From contig JANWVY010000001.1 in assembly GCA_025056455.1 (NCBI GenBank), positions 815,757 to 879,756 of the forward strand: a stretch of DNA of 64,000 nucleotides, given 5' to 3'. Shown here piece after piece: positions 17,643 to 26,956 of the stretch. Position 1 is the first letter of the stretch. Every line of letters begins with the position of its first letter. The translations under genes and the position numbers were made by a program. The notes beneath the pieces were generated by a model, which saw only the letters and a list, made by a program, of their open reading frames with translations, was not told the origin of the DNA and did not search any database. This DNA is from Bryobacteraceae bacterium. GTDB taxonomy: Bacteria > Acidobacteriota > Terriglobia > Bryobacterales > Bryobacteraceae.

Positions 17643-18923
17643 ATGAGCATTCGATTTGCTATTCCGTGGCTGCTAGCCGCGCTCCAAGCGCTCGCCCTGG
17701 CGCAAATTCAGATGAGTAGGACAGGCTCGGTCTTGGGCACAATTACAGCGATCCGGGTAGAGTCCGCAGAGATTGAGATCCAACTCGACCAAGGGGGGAC
17801 GACGACCGCTCAGTTAAGCGCCGACACTCTGCTTCAGCGCGTCGCCCCGGGGCAAAAGGATCTTTCGAACGCCGAAAAAATTCAGGCCACGGACCTGGCG
17901 CCGGGAGATCGGGTCTTAGTCAATTTTGTTCCAGATTCGAAGATTGCCCGGCGCATGGTAGTCATGTCGGCAGCATCGATTGCGAGGCGGAATGAGGCGG
18001 ACCGCGAGGATTGGCTGAGACGGGGCGTGGCCGGAGTGGTTGCCGAGAAGAAAGGCAACGAAATCACACTCCGGCTTCGCAGTTTTCAAGGGGAGACGCA
18101 GTACAAAGTGCTCACCTCGCCGCAGACCACCTTCCGCCGCTATGCCCCAGGGTCGGTGAAATTTTCCGATGCAAAGGCCAGCACGCTGGCAGAGATCCGC
18201 CTGGGAGATCAGCTTCGCGCACGAGGACAAAAGACCGAAGACGGGACGCAGGTCACAGCGGAAGAGGTTGTGTTTGGCTCTTTTGTGACCAAGGCCGGAG
18301 AGATCTTAAGTGTCGACCCGGAACAAGGTCTCATTACGGCGAAGGAAGTGGGCAGCGGTAAAAAGCTGTTGGTAAAAATACAGCGCGACTCGCAGATCAA
18401 ACGTTTGCCGACGTTTGGCGGGGGGCCGCCTGAGGCTGGACCTGGTTTTGCGCCGGGTATGGGCATGCGTGGACCAAACGCTGGGCCGCCAGGTGGCTTT
18501 CCTCCGGTCGGCAGTCGGCCGCCGGGAGAATTTCCCCCCGGCGCGCCAGGGCGCGGCGTCCCAGGCCTGGGTGCAGGTCCGGGTGCGGGCGGTGGGCCAC
18601 CGGCTGGGCCAACAGGTGGGCCGCCGGCTGGCGGGATGGGGCCACGGGGCCCTGGCCGTGATTTTTCGCAAATGATTGAGCGTCTACCCGCTGTCGCGCT
18701 TTCCGAGTTAAAGCCAGGGGAGACGATCGTATTTTCGAGTACGGTGACGGAAAAACCCGAGGAGTTTACCGCCATCGTCCTAGTGGGAAACGCAGAATTT
18801 TTGGTCCGAATGGCCACCATGCAACAGGCGCAGCAAGCGCAAGCCTCTGGCCGTGGTGGAATGCCAGGCGGCGGTCCCGGTTTTGGCGGTGGATTGCTCG
18901 AGTTTCCTTCGATGATTCCCTAA
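17643..18923 (+). CDS. Secreted DUF5666-like protein with a Gly/Pro-rich segment
   Basis: This 426-residue protein starts at ATG 17643, which has GGAGGTGG about 5 nt ahead and a clear signal peptide (IPWLLAALQALALAQ). The upstream GTG at 17577 would place 22 non-signal residues in front. Residues about 25-255 hold repeated small beta domains of the DUF5666 kind, with phrases such as GSVLGTITAIRVESAEIEIQ, ATDLAPGDRVLVNF and LGDQLRARGQ. Residues about 260-340 are a Gly/Pro-rich low-complexity stretch, and a last beta segment follows (LKPGETIVFSS). Function is unknown; the architecture suggests an envelope structural or binding protein. It is followed after 34 bp by the second Oar-like receptor, which carries a similar Gly/Pro-rich segment. 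Confidence 0.7.
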   Translation: MSIRFAIPWLLAALQALALAQIQMSRTGSVLGTITAIRVESAEIEIQLDQGGTTTAQLSADTLLQRVAPGQKDLSNAEKIQATDLAPGDRVLVNFVPDSKIARRMVVMSAASIARRNEADREDWLRRGVAGVVAEKKGNEITLRLRSFQGETQYKVLTSPQTTFRRYAPGSVKFSDAKASTLAEIRLGDQLRARGQKTEDGTQVTAEEVVFGSFVTKAGEILSVDPEQGLITAKEVGSGKKLLVKIQRDSQIKRLPTFGGGPPEAGPGFAPGMGMRGPNAGPPGGFPPVGSRPPGEFPPGAPGRGVPGLGAGPGAGGGPPAGPTGGPPAGGMGPRGPGRDFSQMIERLPAVALSELKPGETIVFSSTVTEKPEEFTAIVLVGNAEFLVRMATMQQAQQAQASGRGGMPGGGPGFGGGLLEFPSMIP

Positions 18924-18957
18924 CGCTTCACAGTTTTTTCAGCCCGCAAGGAGAAAG

Positions 18958-21948
18958 ATGATGATTCGATCCGTGATTCGTGTGTTCGTATGTCTGGCCG
19001 CCTGGTTGCTTCCGGCGGCTCAGGGGCAGGCGCCGCAAAACGCAAGCCTGCGGGGAGTGGTGACCGATCCTTCGGGCGCAGTTGTGCCAGGAGCTCTAGT
19101 TCAAATCTTCGGTCCTGGCGGCCAGAAGCGCGCCGTGACAAATGAACAGGGTGGGTATGAGTTTCCCTCCCTCTTGCCGGGCAAGTATCGTGTGCGGACG
19201 ATCGCCAAGGGTTTTAGCGTGGCCGACCGCCGGGATGTGGAAATTCGCGGCGCTGTGACGTTAGATACCCAGCTGATCATCGAGGCGCAAACCCAGGTCA
19301 TTAATGTCGAAGACGAGGCCAATTCGGTCACGACGGACCCGACGCAAAACGCAGGCGCACTCGTTTTACGCGAGAAGGAGCTCGAAGCCCTCTCCGATGA
19401 CCCCGACGAGTTATTGCAGCAACTCCAAGCCATGGCAGGACCGTCGGCAGGACCGAACGGGGGCCAGATTTATATCGACGGCTTTACTGGCGGCAACATG
19501 CCTCCGAAAGCCTCGATTCGCGAGATCCGCATTAACTCTAATCCTTTTTCATCCGAGTATGACCGTCCTGGATTTGGGCGAATTGAAATCCTTACCAAAC
19601 CGGGTTCGGACAGGATCCGGGGCTCAGCCTTTTGGCTGTTTAATGATCAGGCTTTCAATGCGCGCAACCCGCTGCTAACGCAATCAACGCGGCCCCCGTT
19701 CCGTCAAAACTTTGGAGGGTTCCAGCTCAGCGGCCCAATCAAAAAAGGTAAGGCTTCGTTTGGCTTTGATTTCGAGCGACGCGCGATCAATGAGAACGCG
19801 TTTATTCTGGCCACGACTCTGGACAGCAACCTGAATCCTCTGCCAGTCAATCAAACGGTTCTCACGCCACAATCGCGCACTACTCTCAGCCCGCGCTTGG
19901 ATCTCGCCTTAAGCAGCAATCACACCATGGTGGTCCGCTATCAAAATACGAGAGTAAGGGAAGACAATAACGGGATTGGTGATTTCAGTTTGCCGAGCCG
20001 CGCCTTCAATCAGCGGGATTCCGAAAACACGCTTCAGGTGACCGAAACCGCAATCCTCGGAGCGAAAGCGGTGAACGAGACGCGCTTCATGTTCTCTCGT
20101 ACCTCTCTCAGCCAGTTTGGCGACTACGCGCAACCAGCTATCAGCGTACAGGGAGCATTTGAGGGTGGCGGCGCTCAAATTGGAAACTCCAGTAACTTGG
20201 CGAAACGGTTTGAGCTCACTAATATTACGACCTACACACGCGGCACGCACATTCTGAAGTGGGGAGCGCGCCTCCGACATTCCCAAATCGACGACGTCTC
20301 CCTCAACAATTTTGGGGGCACATTCACCTTTTTTGGCGGTGCAGGACCACTGCTGGACACTAACCTGGCACCCATCGCTGGAACTTCGACACAGCTGACT
20401 GCATTAGAACGCTACCGGCGCACGCTTCTCGGCTTGCAGCTCGGTTTGACGCCAGCAGCGATACAGGCCTTGGGCGGAGGAGCTTCGCTTTTTAGCATAA
20501 ATGCCGGCACGCCGCTGACCTCCGTTTCGCAGTTCGACGCGGGCATTTTTCTAAACGATGATTGGCGTTGGAAGCCCAAGGTAACGCTCAGCTACGGCCT
20601 GCGTTACGAAGCGCAAACCAACCTCCGGGACTGGTCGAATCTGGCTCCACGATTAGGTTTAGCCTGGGCGTTGGACGGAGGCAGTGGCCGGCAGGCAAAG
20701 ACAGTGCTGCGCGCGGGATTTGGCGCTTTTTTTGATCGCCTAAACGAGAACGCGACGCTGCAAGAGTTGCGGTTCAACGGCGTCACGCAGGCCTCCTTTC
20801 TCATTCGTAATCCGGACTTCTTCCCCACAATTCCCTCTCTCGCCGTGCTGGAATCGGGAAGACAACCGCAGCAACTGCGAATGGTCGATGACCGGTTCCG
20901 CGCGCCGCGGACCTACCAGGGTAGCGTGGGGATTGAGCGCCAGGTGAACCGCTACTTCCGGCTTAGTACACAGGTGATGGAAGCGCGGGGAAACCACCTG
21001 CAACGCCAGCGCAATATCAACGCTCCGGTTCACGGAGTCTACCCCTTCGGTGACGCGCAAATTCGCTTGCTTACCGAATCAAGCGGTGTAAGCCGCACAC
21101 GGCAGTTGATTGTAAGCCCGAACTTGAATTACAAGAAGCTGTTTCTGTTTGGCTTCTACGCTCTCTCCTACGGGAAGACAAATGCCGAAGGATTGCCCGC
21201 CGACCCCACTAACCTAAGGGCGGAGTGGGGCCCGTCGAGCTTTGCCGACATCCGCCATCGCCTCTTGATCGGCACCAGTTTGCCCATGCCCTGGGGGCTC
21301 ACACTGAACCCGTTTTTCGTGGCCAACAGCGGCGCGCCGTATAACATCACCACAGGTCGCGACACCAACGGCGATGGTTTCGCACAAGAACGGCCAGCGC
21401 TAGTGGCGGGCGGTCCTTGTACTGGTGCGGGGTTGGTTTCTGTGGCGGGCTTTGGCTGCTTTCAGTTGAATCCTGGGCCTAACGACCCCGTAATCGGCCG
21501 CAACGCTGGCCGCGGACCCGCAAACGTCACTTTGAACCTGCGGTTGGGCAAAACTTGGGCTTTTGGTGGCCGGACCGAGACTCGAGAAGAAAGCGGGCCG
21601 CCTCCCGGGATGGGAGGCTTGCGTGGCGGCGGACCCGATGGTGGCAGGGGACCCGGCGGTGGCCCTGGTGGGGGTGGCCCGCCGGTCATGCTCGGAGGAA
21701 TGGGTCGCGGGCCGGGAGGCGGCGGGCCACCCCCAGGAATGTTTGGCAGCAACGCCGGTAAGCGCTATGCAATTACGCTGTCGGTTTCCGCTCGCAACGT
21801 GCTGAATACCGCCAATTATGCGGCTCCGAACGGCGATCTGTCTTCTCCGTTCTTTGGACAATATCGCTCACTCGCTGGCTTTGGTCCTTTTGGAGGAGCC
21901 AACACCTTCAATCGCCGGCTGGATTTGCAACTTCGTTTTACGTTCTAG
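18958..21948 (+). CDS. Oar-like TonB-dependent receptor with an internal Gly/Pro-rich insert
   Basis: This 996-residue protein has a signal peptide (VCLAAWLLPAAQGQ), a carboxypeptidase-regulatory-like domain (about 23-105: SLRGVVTDPSGAVVPGALVQ), a plug region (GGQIYIDGFTGGNMPP) and a beta-barrel ending in LQLRFTF. About 60 residues near 878-935, just before the last strands, form a Gly/Pro-rich stretch that is not part of a normal barrel strand and probably forms an exposed loop. The ATG at 18958 is preceded by AAGGAGAAAG. The gene lies between the DUF5666 gene (34 bp) and the response regulator (55 bp), all on one strand, so DUF5666, receptor and two-component genes may be co-expressed. The transported substrate cannot be read from the sequence. 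Confidence 0.85.
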   Translation: MMIRSVIRVFVCLAAWLLPAAQGQAPQNASLRGVVTDPSGAVVPGALVQIFGPGGQKRAVTNEQGGYEFPSLLPGKYRVRTIAKGFSVADRRDVEIRGAVTLDTQLIIEAQTQVINVEDEANSVTTDPTQNAGALVLREKELEALSDDPDELLQQLQAMAGPSAGPNGGQIYIDGFTGGNMPPKASIREIRINSNPFSSEYDRPGFGRIEILTKPGSDRIRGSAFWLFNDQAFNARNPLLTQSTRPPFRQNFGGFQLSGPIKKGKASFGFDFERRAINENAFILATTLDSNLNPLPVNQTVLTPQSRTTLSPRLDLALSSNHTMVVRYQNTRVREDNNGIGDFSLPSRAFNQRDSENTLQVTETAILGAKAVNETRFMFSRTSLSQFGDYAQPAISVQGAFEGGGAQIGNSSNLAKRFELTNITTYTRGTHILKWGARLRHSQIDDVSLNNFGGTFTFFGGAGPLLDTNLAPIAGTSTQLTALERYRRTLLGLQLGLTPAAIQALGGGASLFSINAGTPLTSVSQFDAGIFLNDDWRWKPKVTLSYGLRYEAQTNLRDWSNLAPRLGLAWALDGGSGRQAKTVLRAGFGAFFDRLNENATLQELRFNGVTQASFLIRNPDFFPTIPSLAVLESGRQPQQLRMVDDRFRAPRTYQGSVGIERQVNRYFRLSTQVMEARGNHLQRQRNINAPVHGVYPFGDAQIRLLTESSGVSRTRQLIVSPNLNYKKLFLFGFYALSYGKTNAEGLPADPTNLRAEWGPSSFADIRHRLLIGTSLPMPWGLTLNPFFVANSGAPYNITTGRDTNGDGFAQERPALVAGGPCTGAGLVSVAGFGCFQLNPGPNDPVIGRNAGRGPANVTLNLRLGKTWAFGGRTETREESGPPPGMGGLRGGGPDGGRGPGGGPGGGGPPVMLGGMGRGPGGGGPPPGMFGSNAGKRYAITLSVSARNVLNTANYAAPNGDLSSPFFGQYRSLAGFGPFGGANTFNRRLDLQLRFTF

Positions 21949-22003
21949 AGCTGGGCCTCCGCCGCGGTGATGAACTGCCTCGCAGCAGGAAACAAGCCAA
22001 GAT

Positions 22004-22729
22004 ATGATCGAATCGATGAATGAATCCAATTTGAACGCACGGCCGGTGTCGCTCTTGCTCGTCGATGACGATGTCGAGCTATGCGGTTTGATGAAGGATT
22101 TCTTCGAAGAACAAGGCATCCAAGTCCAGATTGCCAACGACGGGAGAGCGGGGCTGGCCAAAGCCTTGAGCGGCCAGTTCGATTTGGTGCTGCTCGATGT
22201 GATGTTGCCGGCCCTGGACGGGTTTCAGGTGCTGCGGGAGATCCGCCGTCAGTCGAGCGTACCGGTCATCATGCTCACGGCCAGAATTGAGCGTCCAGAT
22301 CGTGTGGCGGGCCTCGAAGGCGGCGCCGATGACTATCTTCCCAAGCCATTCGACCCGGACGAACTGCTGGCGCGGATCCGGGCCGTTTTGCGGCGCGTAG
22401 ACCCGAATCGCAGGCCTGCGGCGGCGCCCGTGCGAGTGGGCCCGCTCGAGGTCAACTCCGCGAACCAGTCCGCACACTTGGCGGGCAAGCGAATTGAGCT
22501 GACGGCCATGGAATTTCATATTCTGGACGTACTAGCGCGCGCGGCTGGACGCGTGGTCAGCCGCGATGAGATTTCTACCGTTTTGTACCAGCGGGAAGCA
22601 ACGGCCTATGAGCGGTCGCTCGATGTCCACATCAGCCACTTGCGGAAAAAGATTGAAGGCCCGGGAGCGCCAGTGATTAAAACCGTGCGCGGTGTGGGCT
22701 ACTGCTTGACCACGGCGGAACCAGCATGA
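22004..22729 (+). CDS. OmpR-family response regulator
   Basis: This 241-residue protein has a receiver domain (about 15-130) with the acidic pocket LLLVDDD, phosphoacceptor D65 in LVLLDVMLP and K114 in YLPKPFDP. An OmpR/PhoB winged-helix output domain follows (about 142-236), ending HISHLRKKIEG and VRGVGYCL. The organisation resembles CpxR. A second in-frame ATG at 22016 is an alternative start. The stop overlaps the start of the histidine kinase gene (ATGA), so the pair is translationally coupled. The adjacent receptor and DUF5666 genes are plausible targets, but no binding site can be assigned. Confidence 0.93.
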   Translation: MIESMNESNLNARPVSLLLVDDDVELCGLMKDFFEEQGIQVQIANDGRAGLAKALSGQFDLVLLDVMLPALDGFQVLREIRRQSSVPVIMLTARIERPDRVAGLEGGADDYLPKPFDPDELLARIRAVLRRVDPNRRPAAAPVRVGPLEVNSANQSAHLAGKRIELTAMEFHILDVLARAAGRVVSRDEISTVLYQREATAYERSLDVHISHLRKKIEGPGAPVIKTVRGVGYCLTTAEPA

Positions 22730-24051
22730 GATCGCTTTATGCCAAGATTCTCGTCTGGTGCGTGCTGATGACAGCGCTGGCTGGAGCGGCGTTCTTTTTC
22801 ATCAACGCGAGGGCCGTGCGGAGTCGCGGCAACCCATGGTCGCGCATTAACCGCTTCCAAATGGAGCAGGCGATTCTCATCTTCCATACCCTAGGAAAGG
22901 AAGGCCTTCAGGAGTACATCGAGCGCGTCAACCAGATGTTCGGGCCAGAACATCATCTGCTCGACCGTCATTACCGTGACGTGCTGACGCAAACCGATTT
23001 TTCCGAATACGCACAGGGCTCACTCCGGCAGTGGGAGGGAGAGCACCCACCGATAGTTCGTGGCCGTGTGGTCATCAGCCGCCCAAGCCCCGACGGACAG
23101 TACACGTGGATGGTCATCGCTTCGCCGAGGGAGCCCTGGAATTTCCTGCCTTACTACGGTGTGCTGCTGGCCATCATTGCCGCGCTCTTGTGGCTGCTAA
23201 CCTCCCGGCTGGTGGTTCCCTTGCGCAAACTGGCCAAAGTAATGGACGATTTTGGCGCTGGCAACTTGAGCGCGCGCTTTAAAGATTCGCGCCGCGACGA
23301 GATCGGGTCTTTAGGAAACTCCTTTAACCAGATGGCGGACCGTGTGCAAACGCTGCTCGTTGCCGAACGCCGCCTTCTTCAAGATGTTTCGCATGAGCTC
23401 CGCTCGCCCTTGGCGCGGCTCAGCTTTGCGGTACGCCTGGCCCGCACAGCGCCGGACCGGGATGCTGCCTTAGACCGAGTGAAGCGAGAAGTGGAGCGGT
23501 TAACTGAACTTGTTTCGAGTCTGATTGAAGTGACGCGGGCGGAAGGGGATCCCGCTGAGCGCCCCCAAGACACGGTGTCGCTGGATGAGCTGCTCAACCG
23601 GGTGAGTGCCGACTGCCAGCTCGACGCGCAATCCAAGAACTGCCGGGTCAGCTATCGGGGAACGCCAGCCGTGGCGGTCGCGGGAAACGAGGAGCTGTTG
23701 CGGCGCGCCGTGGAAAACGTGACCCGAAACGCCATCCGCTACGCCCCGGCGGGAACGGAAGTAGAAGTCTGCATGAAAACCACCGACCGGGAAGCGGTGG
23801 TGGAAGTACGAGATTACGGCCCAGGCGTCCCGGAGGAGAAACTGAATCGTATCTTTGATCCCTTCTTCCGAGTAGAAGCCTCGAGAGACAGCACAGAAGG
23901 AGGAGTTGGCCTCGGGCTGGCGATTGCTCGCCGCGCGGTGAGCGTACACAATGGCAGCATCCGGGCACGGAATATGAATCCGGGTCTGTGCGTCGAGATC
24001 CGCCTCCCGCTGACAACGAACGGTTCGCTTGCACCGAGCCCGCAGGCATAG
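22726..24051 (+). CDS. Sensor histidine kinase (CpxA-like)
   Basis: This 441-residue membrane kinase has a span at about 7-27, a short extracytoplasmic region, a second span near 141-160 and a HAMP linker (VVPLRKLAKVMDDFGAGNLS). The dimerisation/phosphoacceptor helix carries H223 in LLQDVSHELRSPLARL. The ATPase domain shows an N-box (ENVTRNAIRYAP), G1 (VRDYGPGVPEE) and G2 (GGVGLGLAIARR). It starts inside the stop codon of the response regulator gene and should phosphorylate that regulator. The small sensor region is consistent with an envelope stress or small-ligand signal, but the stimulus is unknown. Confidence 0.93.
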   Translation: MRSLYAKILVWCVLMTALAGAAFFFINARAVRSRGNPWSRINRFQMEQAILIFHTLGKEGLQEYIERVNQMFGPEHHLLDRHYRDVLTQTDFSEYAQGSLRQWEGEHPPIVRGRVVISRPSPDGQYTWMVIASPREPWNFLPYYGVLLAIIAALLWLLTSRLVVPLRKLAKVMDDFGAGNLSARFKDSRRDEIGSLGNSFNQMADRVQTLLVAERRLLQDVSHELRSPLARLSFAVRLARTAPDRDAALDRVKREVERLTELVSSLIEVTRAEGDPAERPQDTVSLDELLNRVSADCQLDAQSKNCRVSYRGTPAVAVAGNEELLRRAVENVTRNAIRYAPAGTEVEVCMKTTDREAVVEVRDYGPGVPEEKLNRIFDPFFRVEASRDSTEGGVGLGLAIARRAVSVHNGSIRARNMNPGLCVEIRLPLTTNGSLAPSPQA

Positions 24052-24112
24052 CTCCACACCCTAGAAACCCTTATCAATTCCCCACGGCAACCGCCGCGGT
24101 AGGATGTTTTCC

Positions 24113-25183
24113 ATGAAGAGTGTCGGAGTGTGCGTTTTGCTGGGAGCTTGGCTCGGGCTGGCGCAGAGTCCTTCTGAGCTTGAAGCGGTGGTTGAGACCG
24201 AGCTGGGAACCTTCCGGTTTGAATTCGCTCCAGACAAAGCGCCGAAACATGTGGAGCACTTTTTGAAACTGGCGCGTGAGGGCTACTATGACGGATCTGC
24301 ATTCTTTCGTGTCGTGGCCCATGGCATCATTCAAGGCGGCGACCCGTTGTTAAAAAATCCACAAACGCCAAAACATCTTTGGGGCACGGGCGGGCTAAAC
24401 CTGCTGAAAAGCGAATTTTCCGATCTCAAGCACGAGCGCGGTGTTGTCTCCACCGTGCGAATTCCCAACAAACCGGATAGTGATGGCAGCCAGTTTTTCA
24501 TTTGCGTCTCTCCCCAACCAGCGCTCGATGGTCAATTCTCCGCCTTTGGCCGCGTTACGGAAGGCATGGAAGTGGTGGAGAAAATTTCACTTATTCCCGC
24601 GAGCGGTGAGAACCAGTTCGCCGAGAAACCAGTTCGCATCACGAAGATTTGGATTGACCGCAAAAAGGTAGAGCCATTCCTAGGCGCTCCAGCCGAACAA
24701 CTGCGGCGCGTGGTAAGCCTGAAAACCACTCTGGGAACACTACGCATCCAAATCCGGCCGGACTGGGCGCTCGAACACGCTCGCAATTTTTTAAAACTGG
24801 TCCAAACGGGCTGGTTAGACGGCACGGCGTTTCACCGCTTGGCGAAGGGATTTGTCGTTCAAGGCGGCATGGGTCACACGCGCAAGTCGGGAGCCCAGCA
24901 TGCTGCCGACCGCTGGGTGCGGCCCCTCAAAGCGGAGTTTCGAGACGATCTCCAGCACAAGCGTGGCATCGTCTCCATGGCTCGCACGGACGATCCTGAT
25001 TCCGCTACAACTTCATTCTTTTTGGTGCTCGCCGACGCACCTCATTTGGATGGGAAATACACAATTTTCGGGCAGGTGATCGAGGGCCTTGAGGTTTTAG
25101 ACGCCTTTGAAAACGAGGAGGTCGAGGGAGAGACGCCCAAGCGGCGCTTGGAAATCCTCCAAGCGGTGATCGAGGGCGACTAG
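24113..25183 (+). CDS. Secreted peptidyl-prolyl isomerase with two cyclophilin domains
   Basis: This protein has 356 residues. ATG 24113 is preferred over 24104 because TAGGATG then has normal spacing and the signal peptide follows directly (VCVLLGAWLGLAQS). Domain 1 (about 25-185) contains GYYDGSAFFRVV, IIQGGDP and GSQFFICVSPQPALDGQFSAFG. Domain 2 (about 200-350) contains GWLDGTAFHRLAKGFVVQGG and TTSFFLVLADAPHLDGKYTIFG. Both are cyclophilin-type, which isomerise X-Pro bonds and help fold exported proteins. Each has the substrate-pocket F-x-R-like or H-R variant, so both may be active. Tandem cyclophilins are less common than single ones. The gene is probably independent of the kinase upstream (61-bp gap). 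Confidence 0.85.
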   Translation: MKSVGVCVLLGAWLGLAQSPSELEAVVETELGTFRFEFAPDKAPKHVEHFLKLAREGYYDGSAFFRVVAHGIIQGGDPLLKNPQTPKHLWGTGGLNLLKSEFSDLKHERGVVSTVRIPNKPDSDGSQFFICVSPQPALDGQFSAFGRVTEGMEVVEKISLIPASGENQFAEKPVRITKIWIDRKKVEPFLGAPAEQLRRVVSLKTTLGTLRIQIRPDWALEHARNFLKLVQTGWLDGTAFHRLAKGFVVQGGMGHTRKSGAQHAADRWVRPLKAEFRDDLQHKRGIVSMARTDDPDSATTSFFLVLADAPHLDGKYTIFGQVIEGLEVLDAFENEEVEGETPKRRLEILQAVIEGD

Positions 25184-25211
25184 TCCATCCGCTTCTTTTG
25201 CCGTTGGCTGC

Positions 25212-25223
25212 TGCGGCGCCGCA
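25212..25223. repeat. 12-bp palindrome TGCGGCGCCGCA
   Basis: This perfect palindrome lies in the 136-bp gap between the convergent cyclophilin and cytochrome genes. There is no T-run, so a terminator role is weakly supported. Confidence 0.3.
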
Positions 25224-25319
25224 GACCTGCAGTCTTGGCGCTTCACAAGCTGGACAAATCCTCGCGGACGCTCACTTTCGGCAAGGAGGCTACCACTGTC
25301 TGGGGGAAGCTGAAGCGTC

Positions 25320-26138
25320 TCAATATTCACAAGTTGCGCTGCTGACCTGGTACTTCTTCACGTTTTTCTTGGGCCCAGACTCAAAGTGACAATCCAGGCA
25401 AACATTAGAGGTCAGCACACGACGGTGTTTGTCGCTAGAGTTTTGATGGACGGAGTGGCAACTCAAGCAGGAGAGCTCAGATCCGGCGAGCGCATCTCGG
25501 ACGTTGCGATAGACGTGCCGGTCGCCTGGGTTCAAAGCTGGATCATCCACTTTGGAGAGGTCTACCTGAAAATCTGCAAACAGATCATCGCCGGGCACGA
25601 AGTGGTAGGGGTAAGGAAAGCCTTTCGCCTTGGACTGGCCGCCGCGAAGATGGCAGGAACCACAGATGGAGGCGATTTTGCGGGCGTCGCTCCGCTGCTT
25701 TTTGGACAGCAGGATTAAGGAAGTGTCGTTGGTATGTTCGAGATTGACCGCTCCGTGGCAGGCGTAACAATCAATACCGTAGTACTGAAAGGTTTTCGAT
25801 TCGCCGTCAACGGCAGTGGTGTGACAGCCAGCGCAGCGGTCGCCAAACTTCGTTTCGTTCCATGATCCGTCTGCTTCGCGTATAGCGAACTTGCCGTAGC
25901 CCGCTTTGCGCAACTCGCGCGCGCCCCCTCGCGCACCGAGCGTAAAACTGTCTTTCGAGCCGGGCTTTTCGCGCACCGTGTTGGCATGCGCGTTCTTCTG
26001 CCAGCTGGCGCCAATGTCGTTGCGGTGGCAAAAGAGGCATTCTTCGCCGTGCACGAACTCCGGATGCGCCGGGCGCTGTGCGGAGACGAGGCTAGTGGTT
26101 GCAAGAGCTAGGGACGTCAACCAGGCCTGCGACTTCAT
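25320..26138 (-). CDS. Secreted hexaheme cytochrome c
   Basis: This 272-residue protein has a signal peptide (MKSQAWLTSLALATTSLVSA). Six CxxCH haem-binding motifs are visible: C34-H38, C102-H106, C124-H128, C159-H163, C224-H228 and C247-H251. Several extra His residues could be sixth ligands. It resembles the multihaem cytochrome family with paired CxxCH motifs (for example NrfB/DmsE-like or cytochrome c554-like proteins), but I cannot assign a specific one. It should carry or relay electrons in the periplasm. Its start overlaps the stop of the VOC gene by ATGA, so it is the last gene of a coupled amidohydrolase/VOC/cytochrome operon and may take electrons from that pathway. Confidence 0.85.
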   Translation of the reverse strand: MKSQAWLTSLALATTSLVSAQRPAHPEFVHGEECLFCHRNDIGASWQKNAHANTVREKPGSKDSFTLGARGGARELRKAGYGKFAIREADGSWNETKFGDRCAGCHTTAVDGESKTFQYYGIDCYACHGAVNLEHTNDTSLILLSKKQRSDARKIASICGSCHLRGGQSKAKGFPYPYHFVPGDDLFADFQVDLSKVDDPALNPGDRHVYRNVRDALAGSELSCLSCHSVHQNSSDKHRRVLTSNVCLDCHFESGPKKNVKKYQVSSATCEY

Positions 26139-26956
26139 GGTTGTTTGGCGTGTCCTTCTACAACTTCAATGACGATCTGGTCCGGGCCCTCCACGAAAAA
26201 CGAGCGCTGCTGAGAACCCCGGATCCTTTTGGGGCCAGCGAGAATGCGCACGCCGCTGGTTTGCATTTGTTGGAAGGCGGCCGCCAGGTCTTCGACGCTG
26301 AAGGCCACATGGTCAAAGACAGTGCCGCGGCTTGAGCGGAAACGCGAGTGGCCGCGGTAGCCAGCAGGAAAAAGAATCACGTTCACCCGCCCGATCTGGA
26401 AACTCGCCGAAGGCCCCACCTGGAAGTTGCGATAGATGCGGGGCTCAGGCCGGCTTTTTCTGGCTTTGACCCCGAAGTGCTTTTCATACCAGTCCGCAGC
26501 CTGGTGGGGGTCTTGGCTAAACAAGTGCACGTGGCCGAACTGGTGGTGGGGCGCGGTATTAATTTCGATAAGAGCCTGGTCCGGCCCTTCTATGTAGGCG
26601 AAATAGAAGCCTTTGAAATTCGCCAGGTCGCTAATGTCAGTAAGTGGCGTGTGGAACTTGGTTCCGCTTGCAAGCTGTTTTTGATAAGCAGAGGGCATAT
26701 CCTCTGCGCCCCACCCAATGTGCCAGATGGGGGAATCCGCGGGACTGGCCATGCGCTTTGCTTTTTCAAAAAGCAGCCAGCAATGATGGGTCCACACGGC
26801 CGGTTTTCCGGCGAAAGTCGACGCCTGGCAATCGAACTTGCTGGTGTAGAAACGGATGGCTGAAACTGGGTCTCGGGCGTTGAGGTGGACGTGGTGAAAG
26901 CTGGCGCGCTGGCCGAAAGCGAGCGACCAGGACAACAGCAGCAGCGAGGCCGACAT
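26135..26956 (-). CDS. Secreted protein with two VOC (glyoxalase/extradiol dioxygenase-like) domains
   Basis: This 273-residue protein has a signal peptide ([16 protein letters not shown]). Two VOC modules follow: about 17-130 (FHHVHLNARDPVSAIRFYT to ALIEIN) and about 138-265 (FGHVHLFSQDPHQAADWYEKHF to QIVIEVVEG). The His and Glu positions typical of the metal site are visible at the start and end of the modules. The ATG at 26956 is preferred over 26977 because it overlaps the upstream stop as TAATG and gives a clean signal peptide. VOC enzymes include glyoxalases, epimerases and extradiol dioxygenases; the reaction here is unknown. Coupling to an amidohydrolase and a cytochrome suggests one extracytoplasmic catabolic unit. 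Confidence 0.8.
   Translation of the reverse strand: MSASLLLLSWSLAFGQRASFHHVHLNARDPVSAIRFYTSKFDCQASTFAGKPAVWTHHCWLLFEKAKRMASPADSPIWHIGWGAEDMPSAYQKQLASGTKFHTPLTDISDLANFKGFYFAYIEGPDQALIEINTAPHHQFGHVHLFSQDPHQAADWYEKHFGVKARKSRPEPRIYRNFQVGPSASFQIGRVNVILFPAGYRGHSRFRSSRGTVFDHVAFSVEDLAAAFQQMQTSGVRILAGPKRIRGSQQRSFFVEGPDQIVIEVVEGHAKQP

Noticed and set aside
18420-18665. Repeated Gly/Pro codons as a possible CRISPR or satellite repeat.
   Set aside because: The repeats are irregular, in frame and coding; no constant repeat/spacer pattern exists.
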